From positions 1 to 43,385 of the forward strand of contig JAQBVJ010000058.1 in the NCBI GenBank assembly GCA_027623235.1: 43,385 nt of DNA, read 5' to 3'. A model generated the notes under the pieces. That model saw nothing but the letters and a program-made list of their open reading frames with translations, was not told the origin of the DNA and made no database searches. Each line of letters begins with the position of its first letter. Position 1 is the first letter of the stretch. Made by a program: the position numbers and the translations under genes. This DNA comes from Planctomycetota bacterium (lineage in GTDB: Bacteria > Planctomycetota > Planctomycetia > Planctomycetales > Planctomycetaceae). Of the stretch, positions 36,365-43,385 are shown piece by piece.

Positions 36365-37393
36365 TTACGGCAGTTGACCGGGTGGCTGGCTTGAAAGCTG
36401 GACCTGAGCTTCAGTCACGCGGACTCGTTGATCCGGCGTCGCGATGAGGTACCGGTGAAGTCCGTTTTCATTCGCCTCAAACGTCGTCAGGCCTTTGTCG
36501 TCGACTGTCACATTTCCGGCAGGCGACAGGTTGAAATAACCTCGGTCCGGCCGGACGGCGTAGAGCACGCTGGTCAGGTCCCAGGTCGGGCGGTTGTGCG
36601 GCGGCGGGTTGTAGAGGTAGTACGACTCAGCCAGCGGATGGTGTTTCACGTAGCGGTAGTCCCGTTCGATGCTGACAGCGGGGTAGGGGATGGCGAGACC
36701 AATTTCGAAGCCGCTGAAGATGATGGCAGTCGGCCATCGTTGCGCCAGCGACTGTGCGGCCGGGATATCCTTGACGACGTTGTACTCGTAGTGCGGCTTG
36801 CCTCCGATCGGCGCGAAGGCTCCCGCCATGACGGAAAGCAGCTTGACCTTCTGCTTTGCCAGGTCGAGCCCGTTCAGCGGTGAGATGTCGTCGGGCGGGG
36901 AATCCAGCAGCCGCGCGAGATTGGTCGAAAACCCGACCTGAGCGATCGCGACCGAATGATCCTTTGCGGCGGCGAGCGACTTGCGGAGCAGCGCGACGGC
37001 CTCCGGTGCATCTTTGCCGCTCGCCAGATCCCGCGGATACCGCAGCGTGTCTCCGTCTTTCTTCCCGGCAAGAACGGTGAACTTGCTTTGTTCCGGAGTC
37101 ACGCCATTTCGGACAACTCCGATCGGGATGTTTCCTCGCCCGTAAAACGTGTTGACCGCGTCGACGTACGGAGCACACTCGTCGTGGTCTTTCGTGATCG
37201 TCACGGCCAGCAGTTCGCACTCGCCCCTCGACTGCAACGAGTGAATCATGCCCAGGGCGAGGGCATCGTCCACGTCATTGCCGATGTCCGTGTCAAAAAT
37301 GAGCGGGACCGGTTGAGCCCGGCCGACGGATGAGACGGCCGACAGGCAGGCAAGGGTCAGGGCGATGCGAACGGCTGCTCGGTGCTTTTTCAT
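36365..37393 (-). CDS. Exported inosine-uridine-preferring nucleoside hydrolase
   Basis: A 342-residue protein that would cleave the N-glycosidic bond of nucleosides to base and ribose. A signal peptide at about residues 1-26 (basic MKKHR, hydrophobic core, then RAQP) is followed by the calcium-binding motif DTDIGNDVDDA (residues 34-44), diagnostic of the IUNH family. Further conserved family positions include SFxTNLARLL-like GFSTNLARLL and a late PHNRPTWDLTSVLYAV, where the Asp would complete the metal site. The start at 37393 is preferred to an ATG at 37495 because it opens directly with the signal peptide. Export points to extracytoplasmic nucleoside scavenging. No transporter pair is evident, though a broken MFS gene lies upstream. 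Confidence 0.92.
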   Translation of the reverse strand: MKKHRAAVRIALTLACLSAVSSVGRAQPVPLIFDTDIGNDVDDALALGMIHSLQSRGECELLAVTITKDHDECAPYVDAVNTFYGRGNIPIGVVRNGVTPEQSKFTVLAGKKDGDTLRYPRDLASGKDAPEAVALLRKSLAAAKDHSVAIAQVGFSTNLARLLDSPPDDISPLNGLDLAKQKVKLLSVMAGAFAPIGGKPHYEYNVVKDIPAAQSLAQRWPTAIIFSGFEIGLAIPYPAVSIERDYRYVKHHPLAESYYLYNPPPHNRPTWDLTSVLYAVRPDRGYFNLSPAGNVTVDDKGLTTFEANENGLHRYLIATPDQRVRVTEAQVQLSSQPPGQLP

Positions 37394-37729
37394 GGATGTC
37401 TCGCTGGTCCGCGGCAGTTTAGGTGGGTTCGAAATTTGAGCGTCGTACCGCAAAAGATTTATAACGGCTGCTCGGCAGGCCATCACGTAACCCACTGCCA
37501 GGGGATTAATCCTGACGATGTGTGCCGATCTCGAAAATCCTCACTGCCGGTTCGATGGAATCTCTTCACACCACTTCAAACCGATGAAATCACAGATGGT
37601 TTTCGAGTTTCTTGTCTCAACACGCTGAAGACATCGCTTCGTTAAGGTCGGAGAGCGTGCCGGACTGACTCTGCATGAATGTGTGTCCGGCAGAGTCGTC
37701 ATTTCCGTGTCGCTTGTTTGCCTGGGCAC
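37394..37729. other. 336-bp gap upstream of the nucleoside hydrolase
   Basis: Lies between two reverse-strand genes. A TTATAAAT box on the reverse strand near 37455-37462 might be a -10 element, but no convincing -35 was found. No repeat, terminator or RNA gene was recognised. Confidence 0.4.
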
Positions 37730-38926
37730 TCAGACCGAAATGCGGTTCACGAGGATCAGCACGGTCATGACCACACCGGCCGCTGCGGGCAGCAGAAACG
37801 ACGTTCGGATGTTTTTCTTCAGAGCGACATAGCCCATCGCGATTGGCAGGAGCGTCCACCCGACGGACGCACAGGCGAAGATCATCCCGACAGACCGGCC
37901 GGCGAATGCCATCTGGTCGTGAGCTTTGAGGTGGGTGAAGAGCTGGCCGATCACGTTCGGAAAGAACGGTCCACAGATCAGGCCAGCAAAGATCACCGCA
38001 GCCACAACGAGCCGTCGCGATCTGGCGACGACGAGGCTCAGCATCGTCAGGACGGCAAGGATCGCGATTCCCACCTGGACGAACTGAGTAATTCGGACCA
38101 GCTCGGCACTCTCAAGTTCGGCTCCGTGAATGAGCCATGCGGTCAGCAGTCGGGCTCCCATGAAGCACAGCCAGAACGCGGAGAGTGCCTGCGCGGCAAT
38201 TTTCTCCGACGTCTCTTCGAGCTCGCCTTCGGGAGCGGACTCTTTGACGAGAGTCGTCGCCCAGTCAGCGGTCCCTGATTCAATCACAACCCAGCACATC
38301 ATGGTGAAGCCAAGCAGCCAGATTGTCCGATCCGAAAGCAGCTCAGAAAATCCGGCAAAGGCAGCAGCCAGGTCACCATCCAGTTCTCCGCCGCCCAGGT
38401 CCTAGCCGAACGCCAGAGCGAACGGAATCGCGCCGAGCAGTGCGACAAACGTCAGGGCTTTGCTGAACCCGGCTCTGTTGTGAAGGAAAGTAATCAGCAA
38501 CGGACACAGAAATGCTCCCAGGCCGAACAGGGCGTCGCCAATATTTGAGCCGGTAAACGGGTCTTTGTAGGCAGACGCCATGACCGGGTTGGCAACGTTG
38601 ATCATCGCTGTCCAGCCGACTGCGAGCAGGACCGTCGCGAGAACGGCGACGCTGTACTTCCTGGCGTTTGCGAAGATCAGAAAACTGGCGACGACCAGCA
38701 GCGATCCGACCATCCAGACCGGCTTGCGGCCGTAGGTGTCTGACAGAGCTCCACACAGAATGATGACCGGCCCCACCATCAGGCCGAACGCTGAGATGAG
38801 CCCGCCGACCTTCGCCTCGTCCAGGCCGATCCGCTTGCTCAGCGGCAGCTTGATCGCACCGAGCGTGGCGTAACACAGACCGGTGACGGGAAGGCTGAGA
38901 ACAATGAAGAGCTGCAGATATGTCAT
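37730..38926 (-). pseudogene. MFS transporter interrupted by an in-frame amber codon
   Basis: One continuous reading frame of 398 codons encodes a major facilitator superfamily protein except for a single TAG at 38402-38404 (codon 175). The first half begins MTYLQLFIVLSLPVTGL, has about six membrane segments and carries the MFS motif A as GALSDTYGRKP (residues 59-69). The sequence after the TAG continues in the same frame (DLGGGELDG), through TIWLLGFTMMCW and about five to six more segments. The TAG falls near the central loop between the two six-helix halves. An ATG at 38302 could restart translation but has no ribosome binding site. A recent nonsense mutation is the simplest reading; suppression or sequencing error cannot be excluded. 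Confidence 0.82.
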
Positions 38927-39039
38927 GATGGGCCGTTATGGATGACGAATGTAATTCGGCTTTCTGAGATGACTCGCTGTCATTTGTTTTGTGTGCAACG
39001 ATCAGAGGTCTCAGCGATCAGCATATCCCTGCAGCGGCC

Positions 39040-40407
39040 TTACTCGCCGAGCTTCAATGTCGACTTGAGGAATCGCAGCAGCTCGAAGACCCGTTTGCGC
39101 GATGCGTTCTCCATCGGAAGCTCAGTCAGAAATGTCTTCAGCGGGACAACGCTGCTTTCGTCGCGACAACTCTGGAGCACTTTTCGAAGAGCTTCGTCGT
39201 CGCCAATGATTTCGACGATTCGAACCAGATTCTGACGAGTCGGTTTGAACTCCGCACCGGCGAGGAGGCTCACTCCGGACTTCTGCACGTCGAGCGAGCG
39301 GACTGTCATTGCGAAGCCGGATGGCCACGCGTCCGAGCCGCTGAATTGCCACTGGACTCGCCCGTTCGAGTGAATCTGCCCGTTCGTCTCGACGATCTCG
39401 CCGGGGACGTCCATCTGAAATCGAAAACTTTCCGGCGAATCAAAAATGCTGCCATGCACCCCGAAGATTCGCGTTGCGAGCCGATTTGTTTTTGCCTCAA
39501 GTGCCTCGGGACCGCCCGGCCAGGCCTGCTTGAAATTCTCTCCGGCCTCTTCCAGACGGCTCTTAAGCCTCTCGTGACGAGGCTCGTTGAGGCCACCGAT
39601 CACGCCGGCCAGAGTTTCGGCTGTCTTCGCATCGACCTTTTCGCCATTGGCTTTCCGAATCGTCTGCGTAAACAGTTGCGTCAGAAAACGAATGAACTCC
39701 GCTGAGTCTTCTTTTTCAAGCTCCGTCTTCAACGTGACCTTAAGCCCGTGCTTCCGGCAGATTCTGGCGAAACTCTCACGGACTTTTTCTTCAGAGACGT
39801 CTTTCTCCAACGCGAGCTCAAAGACACCGTCAAAAAGTTCGAGCAGCCATTCCCGCCCTTCCGTCGCGACCCACGTTTCGAGTTTCGACGTGTCGTAATC
39901 GTCGCCGAGCGCTTCTCCAACGATCCTCGCTGCGGCATTGCCACCAGGTTCGGTCGCGACAACGATCGCAGCCCGAGCGTCGCCGAGCTTCACGACTTCT
40001 GTCAGGACTTCCTGCCACGAATACTCGATGAGAAGTCCGTAGTCCGTGCGAGTGGCCGTCCTGGCAAACGTGCTTGTCGCGTCCGAGTCGGACGCTTCTT
40101 TGCTGTAGTGATCTGGAATCTCTTTCCACGATTTGGAACTGCTTTTTGCGAGGAAATACTCGCCATTGAGTTCGGGTGACAGCTTTCGAAGGTCGCCACG
40201 GAATTCAAAATTCCGCTCCTTCACACGGAAATACATATCCCACTCTTTGAAGGCACCTTCACCTTGACGAGCGTTGGGCTGAAGGATCGCACGTTCGACG
40301 GATCCGTCTTCGTTCCACGTGGTCTGAGTGTGGAAATAGCCGACTTTGCAACCGGCGAGCGAGAACAGCATGAGCACAGCAAACGGGATCGCATGGATGG
40401 CCTTCAT
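39040..40407 (-). CDS. Lipoprotein of unknown function
   Basis: A 455-residue protein with a signal peptide ending in a lipobox LAGC (C20), so it is predicted to be a lipid-anchored envelope protein. The mature part begins KVGYFHTQTTWNEDGSVERAI and is largely hydrophilic, with a predicted helical central region rich in Glu and Lys (about 190-300). A possible beta domain around FDSPESFRFQMDVPGEIVETNG follows, with an alpha-helical end. No enzyme motif was recognised. It is on the same strand as mnmA upstream (99-bp gap) and the broken MFS gene downstream (113-bp gap), without a clear functional link. Confidence 0.8.
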   Translation of the reverse strand: MKAIHAIPFAVLMLFSLAGCKVGYFHTQTTWNEDGSVERAILQPNARQGEGAFKEWDMYFRVKERNFEFRGDLRKLSPELNGEYFLAKSSSKSWKEIPDHYSKEASDSDATSTFARTATRTDYGLLIEYSWQEVLTEVVKLGDARAAIVVATEPGGNAAARIVGEALGDDYDTSKLETWVATEGREWLLELFDGVFELALEKDVSEEKVRESFARICRKHGLKVTLKTELEKEDSAEFIRFLTQLFTQTIRKANGEKVDAKTAETLAGVIGGLNEPRHERLKSRLEEAGENFKQAWPGGPEALEAKTNRLATRIFGVHGSIFDSPESFRFQMDVPGEIVETNGQIHSNGRVQWQFSGSDAWPSGFAMTVRSLDVQKSGVSLLAGAEFKPTRQNLVRIVEIIGDDEALRKVLQSCRDESSVVPLKTFLTELPMENASRKRVFELLRFLKSTLKLGE

Positions 40408-40505
40408 CGGCTGTTCCTGACGGACCGGCGAGCGAACGGCAACTCAATTTCTCAACCGGGTGATGCACAAACTCCGCAATTTATTCCCGCGCCGCTCAAC
40501 CGGGT

Positions 40506-41702
40506 TCAGCAAATCCAGCCGCCGCCGAGAACACGGTCTCCCTCGTAAAGCACGACCGCCTGGCCGGGGGCGACGGCCGATTGTGGCTCGTCGAATTCCA
40601 CATGGAACCGGTCTTCGTCCGTGACGGTAACTTCACACGGCGCGGCAATGTGCCGGTATCTGATCTGGGCGAGGCACCGAAACTTCGCCGGAACATTCTC
40701 GACCAGCCAGTTGGTTCGATCCGCCGTCAGGGTCGCTCGGCCAAGCTCGTCTTTCGTACCGATGACTACCTGCCGCGAGTCCGGTTTCAGACCGACAACG
40801 TACCGCGGCTCACCGAACGCGATGCCGATGCCTCGCCGCTGGCCAATGGTGAATTTTTCGTAACCGGGATGCTGGCCCAGCACGTTGCCGGAGGTGTCAA
40901 CAAAGTCGCCGGCCGTTTCCTGCACGCCTCGAAACCGCTCGATGAATCCCGCGTAGTCGTTGTCCGGAATGAAGCAGATTTCCTGGCTGTCCGGTTTGTC
41001 GAAAACCCGCAGGCCCGCCTGGAGTGCCTTGTCGCGAATGAGAGGCTTCTCAAAATCACCGACCGGAAAAATGACCCGGTTGAGCAGGTCGCGGTTGATT
41101 CCGAAGAGGACGTAAGACTGATCTTTCGATCCGTCGAGACCTCGCTTGAGAGTCGGATCGGTCGCCAAAAGCGTTCCGGCCGATGTTACGCGCGCCGGCT
41201 CGGCAGGAGCCTCGCACTCCCGGAATGCGTTTCCGTTTCCAGCACCGATCCTCGCGTAGTGACCGGAGGCGATGAACTCCGCGCCGACCTGCCGGGCAAA
41301 ATCCCAGAGCTTGCCGAACTTCAGCCAGTTGTTGCACATGACGCAGGGATTGGGGGTTCGCCCGGCAAGGTACTCATCGGCGAAGTAATCCTTGATCCTG
41401 CCAAACGCGTCCTTGAAGTTCAGCGCGTGAAACGGGATATCGAGCATGTCGGCCACACGCCTCGCATCGGCTGCGTCCGACGCGCTGCAGCACCCCTGCT
41501 TGTTCGGCTTTGCCGAGACGACGGGCAGGCGAAAATCACTGGCTCCGGCTGAATTCGCACCGACTCCCGTCGCGCAGGTCTGCTCCTCCGTCGCGCCGGA
41601 CCTCATGAACAGACCGATGACGTCATAGCCCTGCTCCTGGAGCAGGACTGCCGCTGCGGAACTGTCGACTCCGCCACTCATTGCCAGCACGACTCGGGGC
41701 AT
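40506..41702 (-). CDS. mnmA: tRNA-uridine 2-sulfurtransferase MnmA with a REP-encoded loop
   Basis: Thiolates U34 of tRNA-Lys, -Glu and -Gln using sulfur relayed from a cysteine desulfurase. The PP-loop SGGVDS is at residues 9-14. The catalytic Cys pair is C120 (TPNPCVMCN) and C243 (SQEICFIP). The GHYAR, KDQSYVL and GQRRGIGI segments are intact. At 398 residues it is longer than the usual 360-370. Part of the excess is a loop at residues 161-178 (starting RECEAPAEPARV) that is encoded by a REP-like palindrome. A second loop near residues 40-75, rich in Cys and Ser, is common in relatives as far as I recall. The catalytic core looks functional. Confidence 0.95.
   Translation of the reverse strand: MPRVVLAMSGGVDSSAAAVLLQEQGYDVIGLFMRSGATEEQTCATGVGANSAGASDFRLPVVSAKPNKQGCCSASDAADARRVADMLDIPFHALNFKDAFGRIKDYFADEYLAGRTPNPCVMCNNWLKFGKLWDFARQVGAEFIASGHYARIGAGNGNAFRECEAPAEPARVTSAGTLLATDPTLKRGLDGSKDQSYVLFGINRDLLNRVIFPVGDFEKPLIRDKALQAGLRVFDKPDSQEICFIPDNDYAGFIERFRGVQETAGDFVDTSGNVLGQHPGYEKFTIGQRRGIGIAFGEPRYVVGLKPDSRQVVIGTKDELGRATLTADRTNWLVENVPAKFRCLAQIRYRHIAAPCEVTVTDEDRFHVEFDEPQSAVAPGQAVVLYEGDRVLGGGWIC
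41173..41226. repeat. REP-like repeat inside mnmA
   Basis: Read on the reverse strand, a GGGAG tip is followed by GAGGCTCCTGCCGAGCC, whose GGCTC and GAGCC arms form a palindrome. The same strand then carries CGTAACATCGGCCGGAACGC. I recall the GAGGCTCCTGCCGAGCC core as a frequent planctomycete intergenic repeat. It is translated in frame within mnmA. Confidence 0.65.
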
Positions 41703-41757
41703 TCTGGGAGCGATCTACATTTCAGTGAGGATTTTTTGGAAGTAACCCGACGAGACT

Positions 41758-41883
41758 GTGAGTTTTTCAACGTGGCAGGCACACTCCGTGTGCCGTCCGC
41801 CCGAACCTGCCCTCAACCCCGTATTTTCGGGGCATACGGCACACGGAGTGTGCCTGCTACTTTCAATTTTTCGAAAAACTCAC
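41758..41883. repeat. REP-type inverted pair, GTAGCAGGCACAC family
   Basis: Arms 41772-41796 and 41836-41860 are 25-nt reverse complements with one mismatch. Each contains the palindrome GGCACAC-TCC-GTGTGCC. The tip is GTAG on the right arm and GTGG on the left. An outer inverted repeat, GTGAGTTTTTC at 41758-41768 with 41873-41883, brackets the pair. It lies between mnmA and the DcrB/PsbP-like gene. The rest of the 41703-41983 gap shows nothing else I can support. Confidence 0.85.
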
Positions 41884-41983
41884 AACCTCGACGCGTGAGC
41901 GAAGGCGCACGTCGATCGACTTTCGCACTCGCAGACGCATCCGGTTATTTTTAATGGTAACAGCGCGGCAGCCAACTCGACTC

Positions 41984-42475
41984 CTACTCGGCTCCGCCGA
42001 ACAGATTGTCGAATTCTGCCGGGTCCGCTCCGAAGTCATCGTCCATTTCAGTCGCGATTTCCCAGAACAGACTCTGAGTCATCGCTTGAAGAACTGGCGT
42101 CGTTTCTTCTGCCTCAATATCCGATGTCTGATAGAGGACGAACAGACTCGTCGTGTCGCCCTCGCAGGATCGCAGGCAGGCTCGATTAATCAGCTCCATG
42201 CACGAAAAGTCGACGTCGCACCCTTCTGTTGGCAGGAGGCAGATCTGCTCGCTGGATTCGTAGATGTCGCAGTCGTCGTACTCATCCTGCAGTGAATCCA
42301 CGGCGGCCTGAATCACTTCTTCCGCCGGCGGCCGATCCTGAAGGATTGTGAGCATCCAGAATGCAGTCCCGCCGCTTTCGACTGTGATAGCCACGTTGCC
42401 ATCCTCACTGTCCTGAGAAAGCGTCCAGTCGGACGGATATTCAAAGCGGACTCCGTGTTCTTCAAAAACGTTCAT
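41984..42475 (-). CDS. Small DcrB/PsbP-like protein of unknown function
   Basis: A 163-residue acidic cytoplasmic protein without a signal peptide. The opening FEEHGVRFEYPSDWTLSQ followed by alternating strands resembles the start of the DcrB/PsbP-type fold (a GxxFxYPxxW pattern). The C-terminal part has five Cys residues and an acidic end rich in Asp and Glu (EMDDDFGADPAEFDNLFGG). No catalytic motif was seen. Function is unknown. It is separated from mnmA by a REP-type repeat and is probably transcribed alone. Confidence 0.72.
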   Translation of the reverse strand: MNVFEEHGVRFEYPSDWTLSQDSEDGNVAITVESGGTAFWMLTILQDRPPAEEVIQAAVDSLQDEYDDCDIYESSEQICLLPTEGCDVDFSCMELINRACLRSCEGDTTSLFVLYQTSDIEAEETTPVLQAMTQSLFWEIATEMDDDFGADPAEFDNLFGGAE

Positions 42476-42807
42476 GTGAAAAGGGCTCGTCTGGCAGATG
42501 TCTCAGGATTGAAGTGCGAATCCGATGTGTATTTCGCCTCACAAGGGACGGTATCGAAGACGCGAAAAAAAGGAGTCTCCGCACGACCTTGACCCTGCGG
42601 ATTGACTCGATAGATTAGGCCAAGCGGGTTTTTACCACATCTCCAACGCACGCTGCAGATCGGGATTCTCCTGAACTTGCAGCATTGCTCCGAGCCGCCT
42701 CGGTTCTCAGCGAGAACCGTCTCTTCAGGATTGTTTCCAGGAGCGAGCTGGCAGCCCGTTGAGCAGTCCTTCCGGTAACTTAGTAACTTAATTGACAGGA
42801 GTGAGTC
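42476..42807. other. 332-bp gap between divergent genes
   Basis: A perfect 8-bp hairpin, CGGTTCTC-AGC-GAGAACCG, lies at 42701-42719 without a T-run. Just before the downstream ribosome binding site the heptamer TAACTTA occurs twice (GGTAACTTAGTAACTTA, ending at 42790), which could be a protein-binding site. No convincing promoter boxes were found. Confidence 0.45.
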
Positions 42808-43227
42808 ATGGCGTCAGTTCGCGCGCAAGAGGTTGCGGAGCTTCTGTGGGAATTGAAGCGGGCCGGAAAACTCGGCACATACACAACAGTGGCTCGACGA
42901 GCGGGATTCAGCCCAGGGGTCAACGGCCGAACCATGCAGACCGTCATGAAAACGGTCCGTCGCGACTGGGACCACCTGCAGTGGTGGCGAGCGATTCCGG
43001 ATGATGGAGCGATCGAAACTGGTTGCGAGCACGCGGAACTTCTCCAGGAAAATGAGTTTTCCCTGTCAGAAGACGGCGAAAAATCAATCGTCGCGGACCT
43101 CGACACCCATCTGATGGTCTGGGTCGAGGAAGGGGCTGAGGACGCAAACGACGCTGAGGACGCAAACGACGCTGATGACGCAAACGACGCTGATGACGCA
43201 AACGACGCTGAGGCTGCAAAGAAATAA
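42808..43227 (+). CDS. Alkyltransferase-like (MGMT-fold) protein with acidic tandem-repeat tail
   Basis: A 139-residue protein with AGGAG 6 nt before the start. Residues 5-70 resemble the DNA-binding winged helix of O6-alkylguanine-DNA alkyltransferases: TYTTVARRAGF, then NGRTMQTVMKTV, then LQWWRAIPDDGAI. The active-site Cys of PCHR is replaced by Trp (W59-W60-R61), as in alkyltransferase-like (ATL) proteins, which bind alkylated guanine and flag it for nucleotide excision repair. The match is by eye and moderate. The last 30 residues are an acidic low-complexity tail made by four 18-bp repeats. An intrinsic terminator follows. Alternatively it may be another small winged-helix DNA-binding protein. 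Confidence 0.6.
   Translation: MASVRAQEVAELLWELKRAGKLGTYTTVARRAGFSPGVNGRTMQTVMKTVRRDWDHLQWWRAIPDDGAIETGCEHAELLQENEFSLSEDGEKSIVADLDTHLMVWVEEGAEDANDAEDANDADDANDADDANDAEAAKK
43138..43209 (+). repeat. Four tandem 18-bp repeats in the ATL-like gene
   Basis: Four contiguous copies of GAKGACGCAAACGACGCT (K is G or T) at 43138-43155, 43156-43173, 43174-43191 and 43192-43209, encoding (E/D)DANDA repeats. Near identity at the DNA level points to recent expansion and possible copy-number variation. Confidence 0.92.
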
Positions 43228-43296
43228 CTTCCTTGCAAGTTCTCCCGGCACACGTTTGAAGTGTCATTCGAGTTGAAGTGCCAGTCGAGTTTCTAT

Positions 43297-43333
43297 CGCG
43301 TGCGGAACTGTTTCCGCTCGCGATTTTTTTTTG
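43297..43333 (+). terminator. Intrinsic terminator after the ATL-like gene
   Basis: Stem CGCG-T-GCGGAA with TTCCGC-T-CGCG (43297-43307 and 43312-43322), one T-T mismatch and a 4-nt loop, followed by A and a run of nine T residues. Confidence 0.88.
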
Positions 43334-43385
43334 GTTTCAAATCCCGACGGCGACGCCCTCGGCCGGAGCACCTCGCACCAGCCCG

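Noticed and set aside
38297..38302. The second MFS half as an independent gene starting at 38302
   Set aside because: No ribosome binding site precedes the tandem ATG codons, and the frame runs without interruption back to the amber codon, so it is better read as one split gene.
43138..43209. Regularly spaced repeats resembling a small CRISPR array
   Set aside because: The units are contiguous 18-bp copies without spacers and are in frame within a coding sequence.

Overview
The window looks like chromosomal DNA of a planctomycete (Planctomycetota, probably Planctomycetales). The reasons are high GC, a Cys-type sulfatase, a 3,933-residue exported-type protein with an N-terminal LEPR-XLL-like motif (LETRTLLTG), a citramalate synthase route to isoleucine, and many inverted repeats of the kinds common in these genomes. 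No tRNA, rRNA, CRISPR array, insertion sequence, prophage or transposase gene was seen.

Layout. 84-8148: valS (+) faces a reverse-strand run ispF-cysS-ruvC; upstream of these lies a reverse-strand pair, a MoaD/ThiS-like carrier and a BNR/Asp-box propeller protein. 8351-15528: a sulfatase, then an isoleucine-type attenuated leader driving cimA, a small membrane protein, and a degenerate SDR divergent from a nucleotide-sugar 6-dehydrogenase. 15576-22940: a reverse-strand cluster of an epimerase, NAD(P)H-hydrate epimerase, an ABC ATPase with two paralogous permeases, and tilS. 23481-35282: one giant beta-repeat adhesin-like gene ending in carbohydrate-binding-like and Ig-like modules and a metzincin-like domain. 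35400-43385: an alpha/beta hydrolase, an exported nucleoside hydrolase, an MFS gene split by an in-frame amber codon, a lipoprotein, mnmA, a small DcrB/PsbP-like protein and an alkyltransferase-like protein with a tandem-repeat acidic tail.

Two signals stand out. First, 9938-10244 holds a complete attenuator upstream of citramalate synthase: a consensus-like sigma-70 promoter, a 29-codon leader peptide with four consecutive Ile codons, a pause hairpin, an antiterminator pairing and a strong intrinsic terminator. Sensing isoleucine ahead of the first enzyme of the threonine-independent isoleucine pathway is a coherent design. Second, the window carries at least five different inverted-repeat families whose arms start with GTAG or GTAA followed by a palindrome, arranged head to head. 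This is the architecture of REP/BIME elements mobilised by RAYT (TnpA-REP) transposases. Two of them supply the stop codons of ruvC and ispF. Related low-complexity or palindromic segments lie in frame inside valS (three) and mnmA (one), where they encode extra loops.

Assignments rest on reading motifs by eye. No database search was run, so family names are from recognition and structural claims are predictions.
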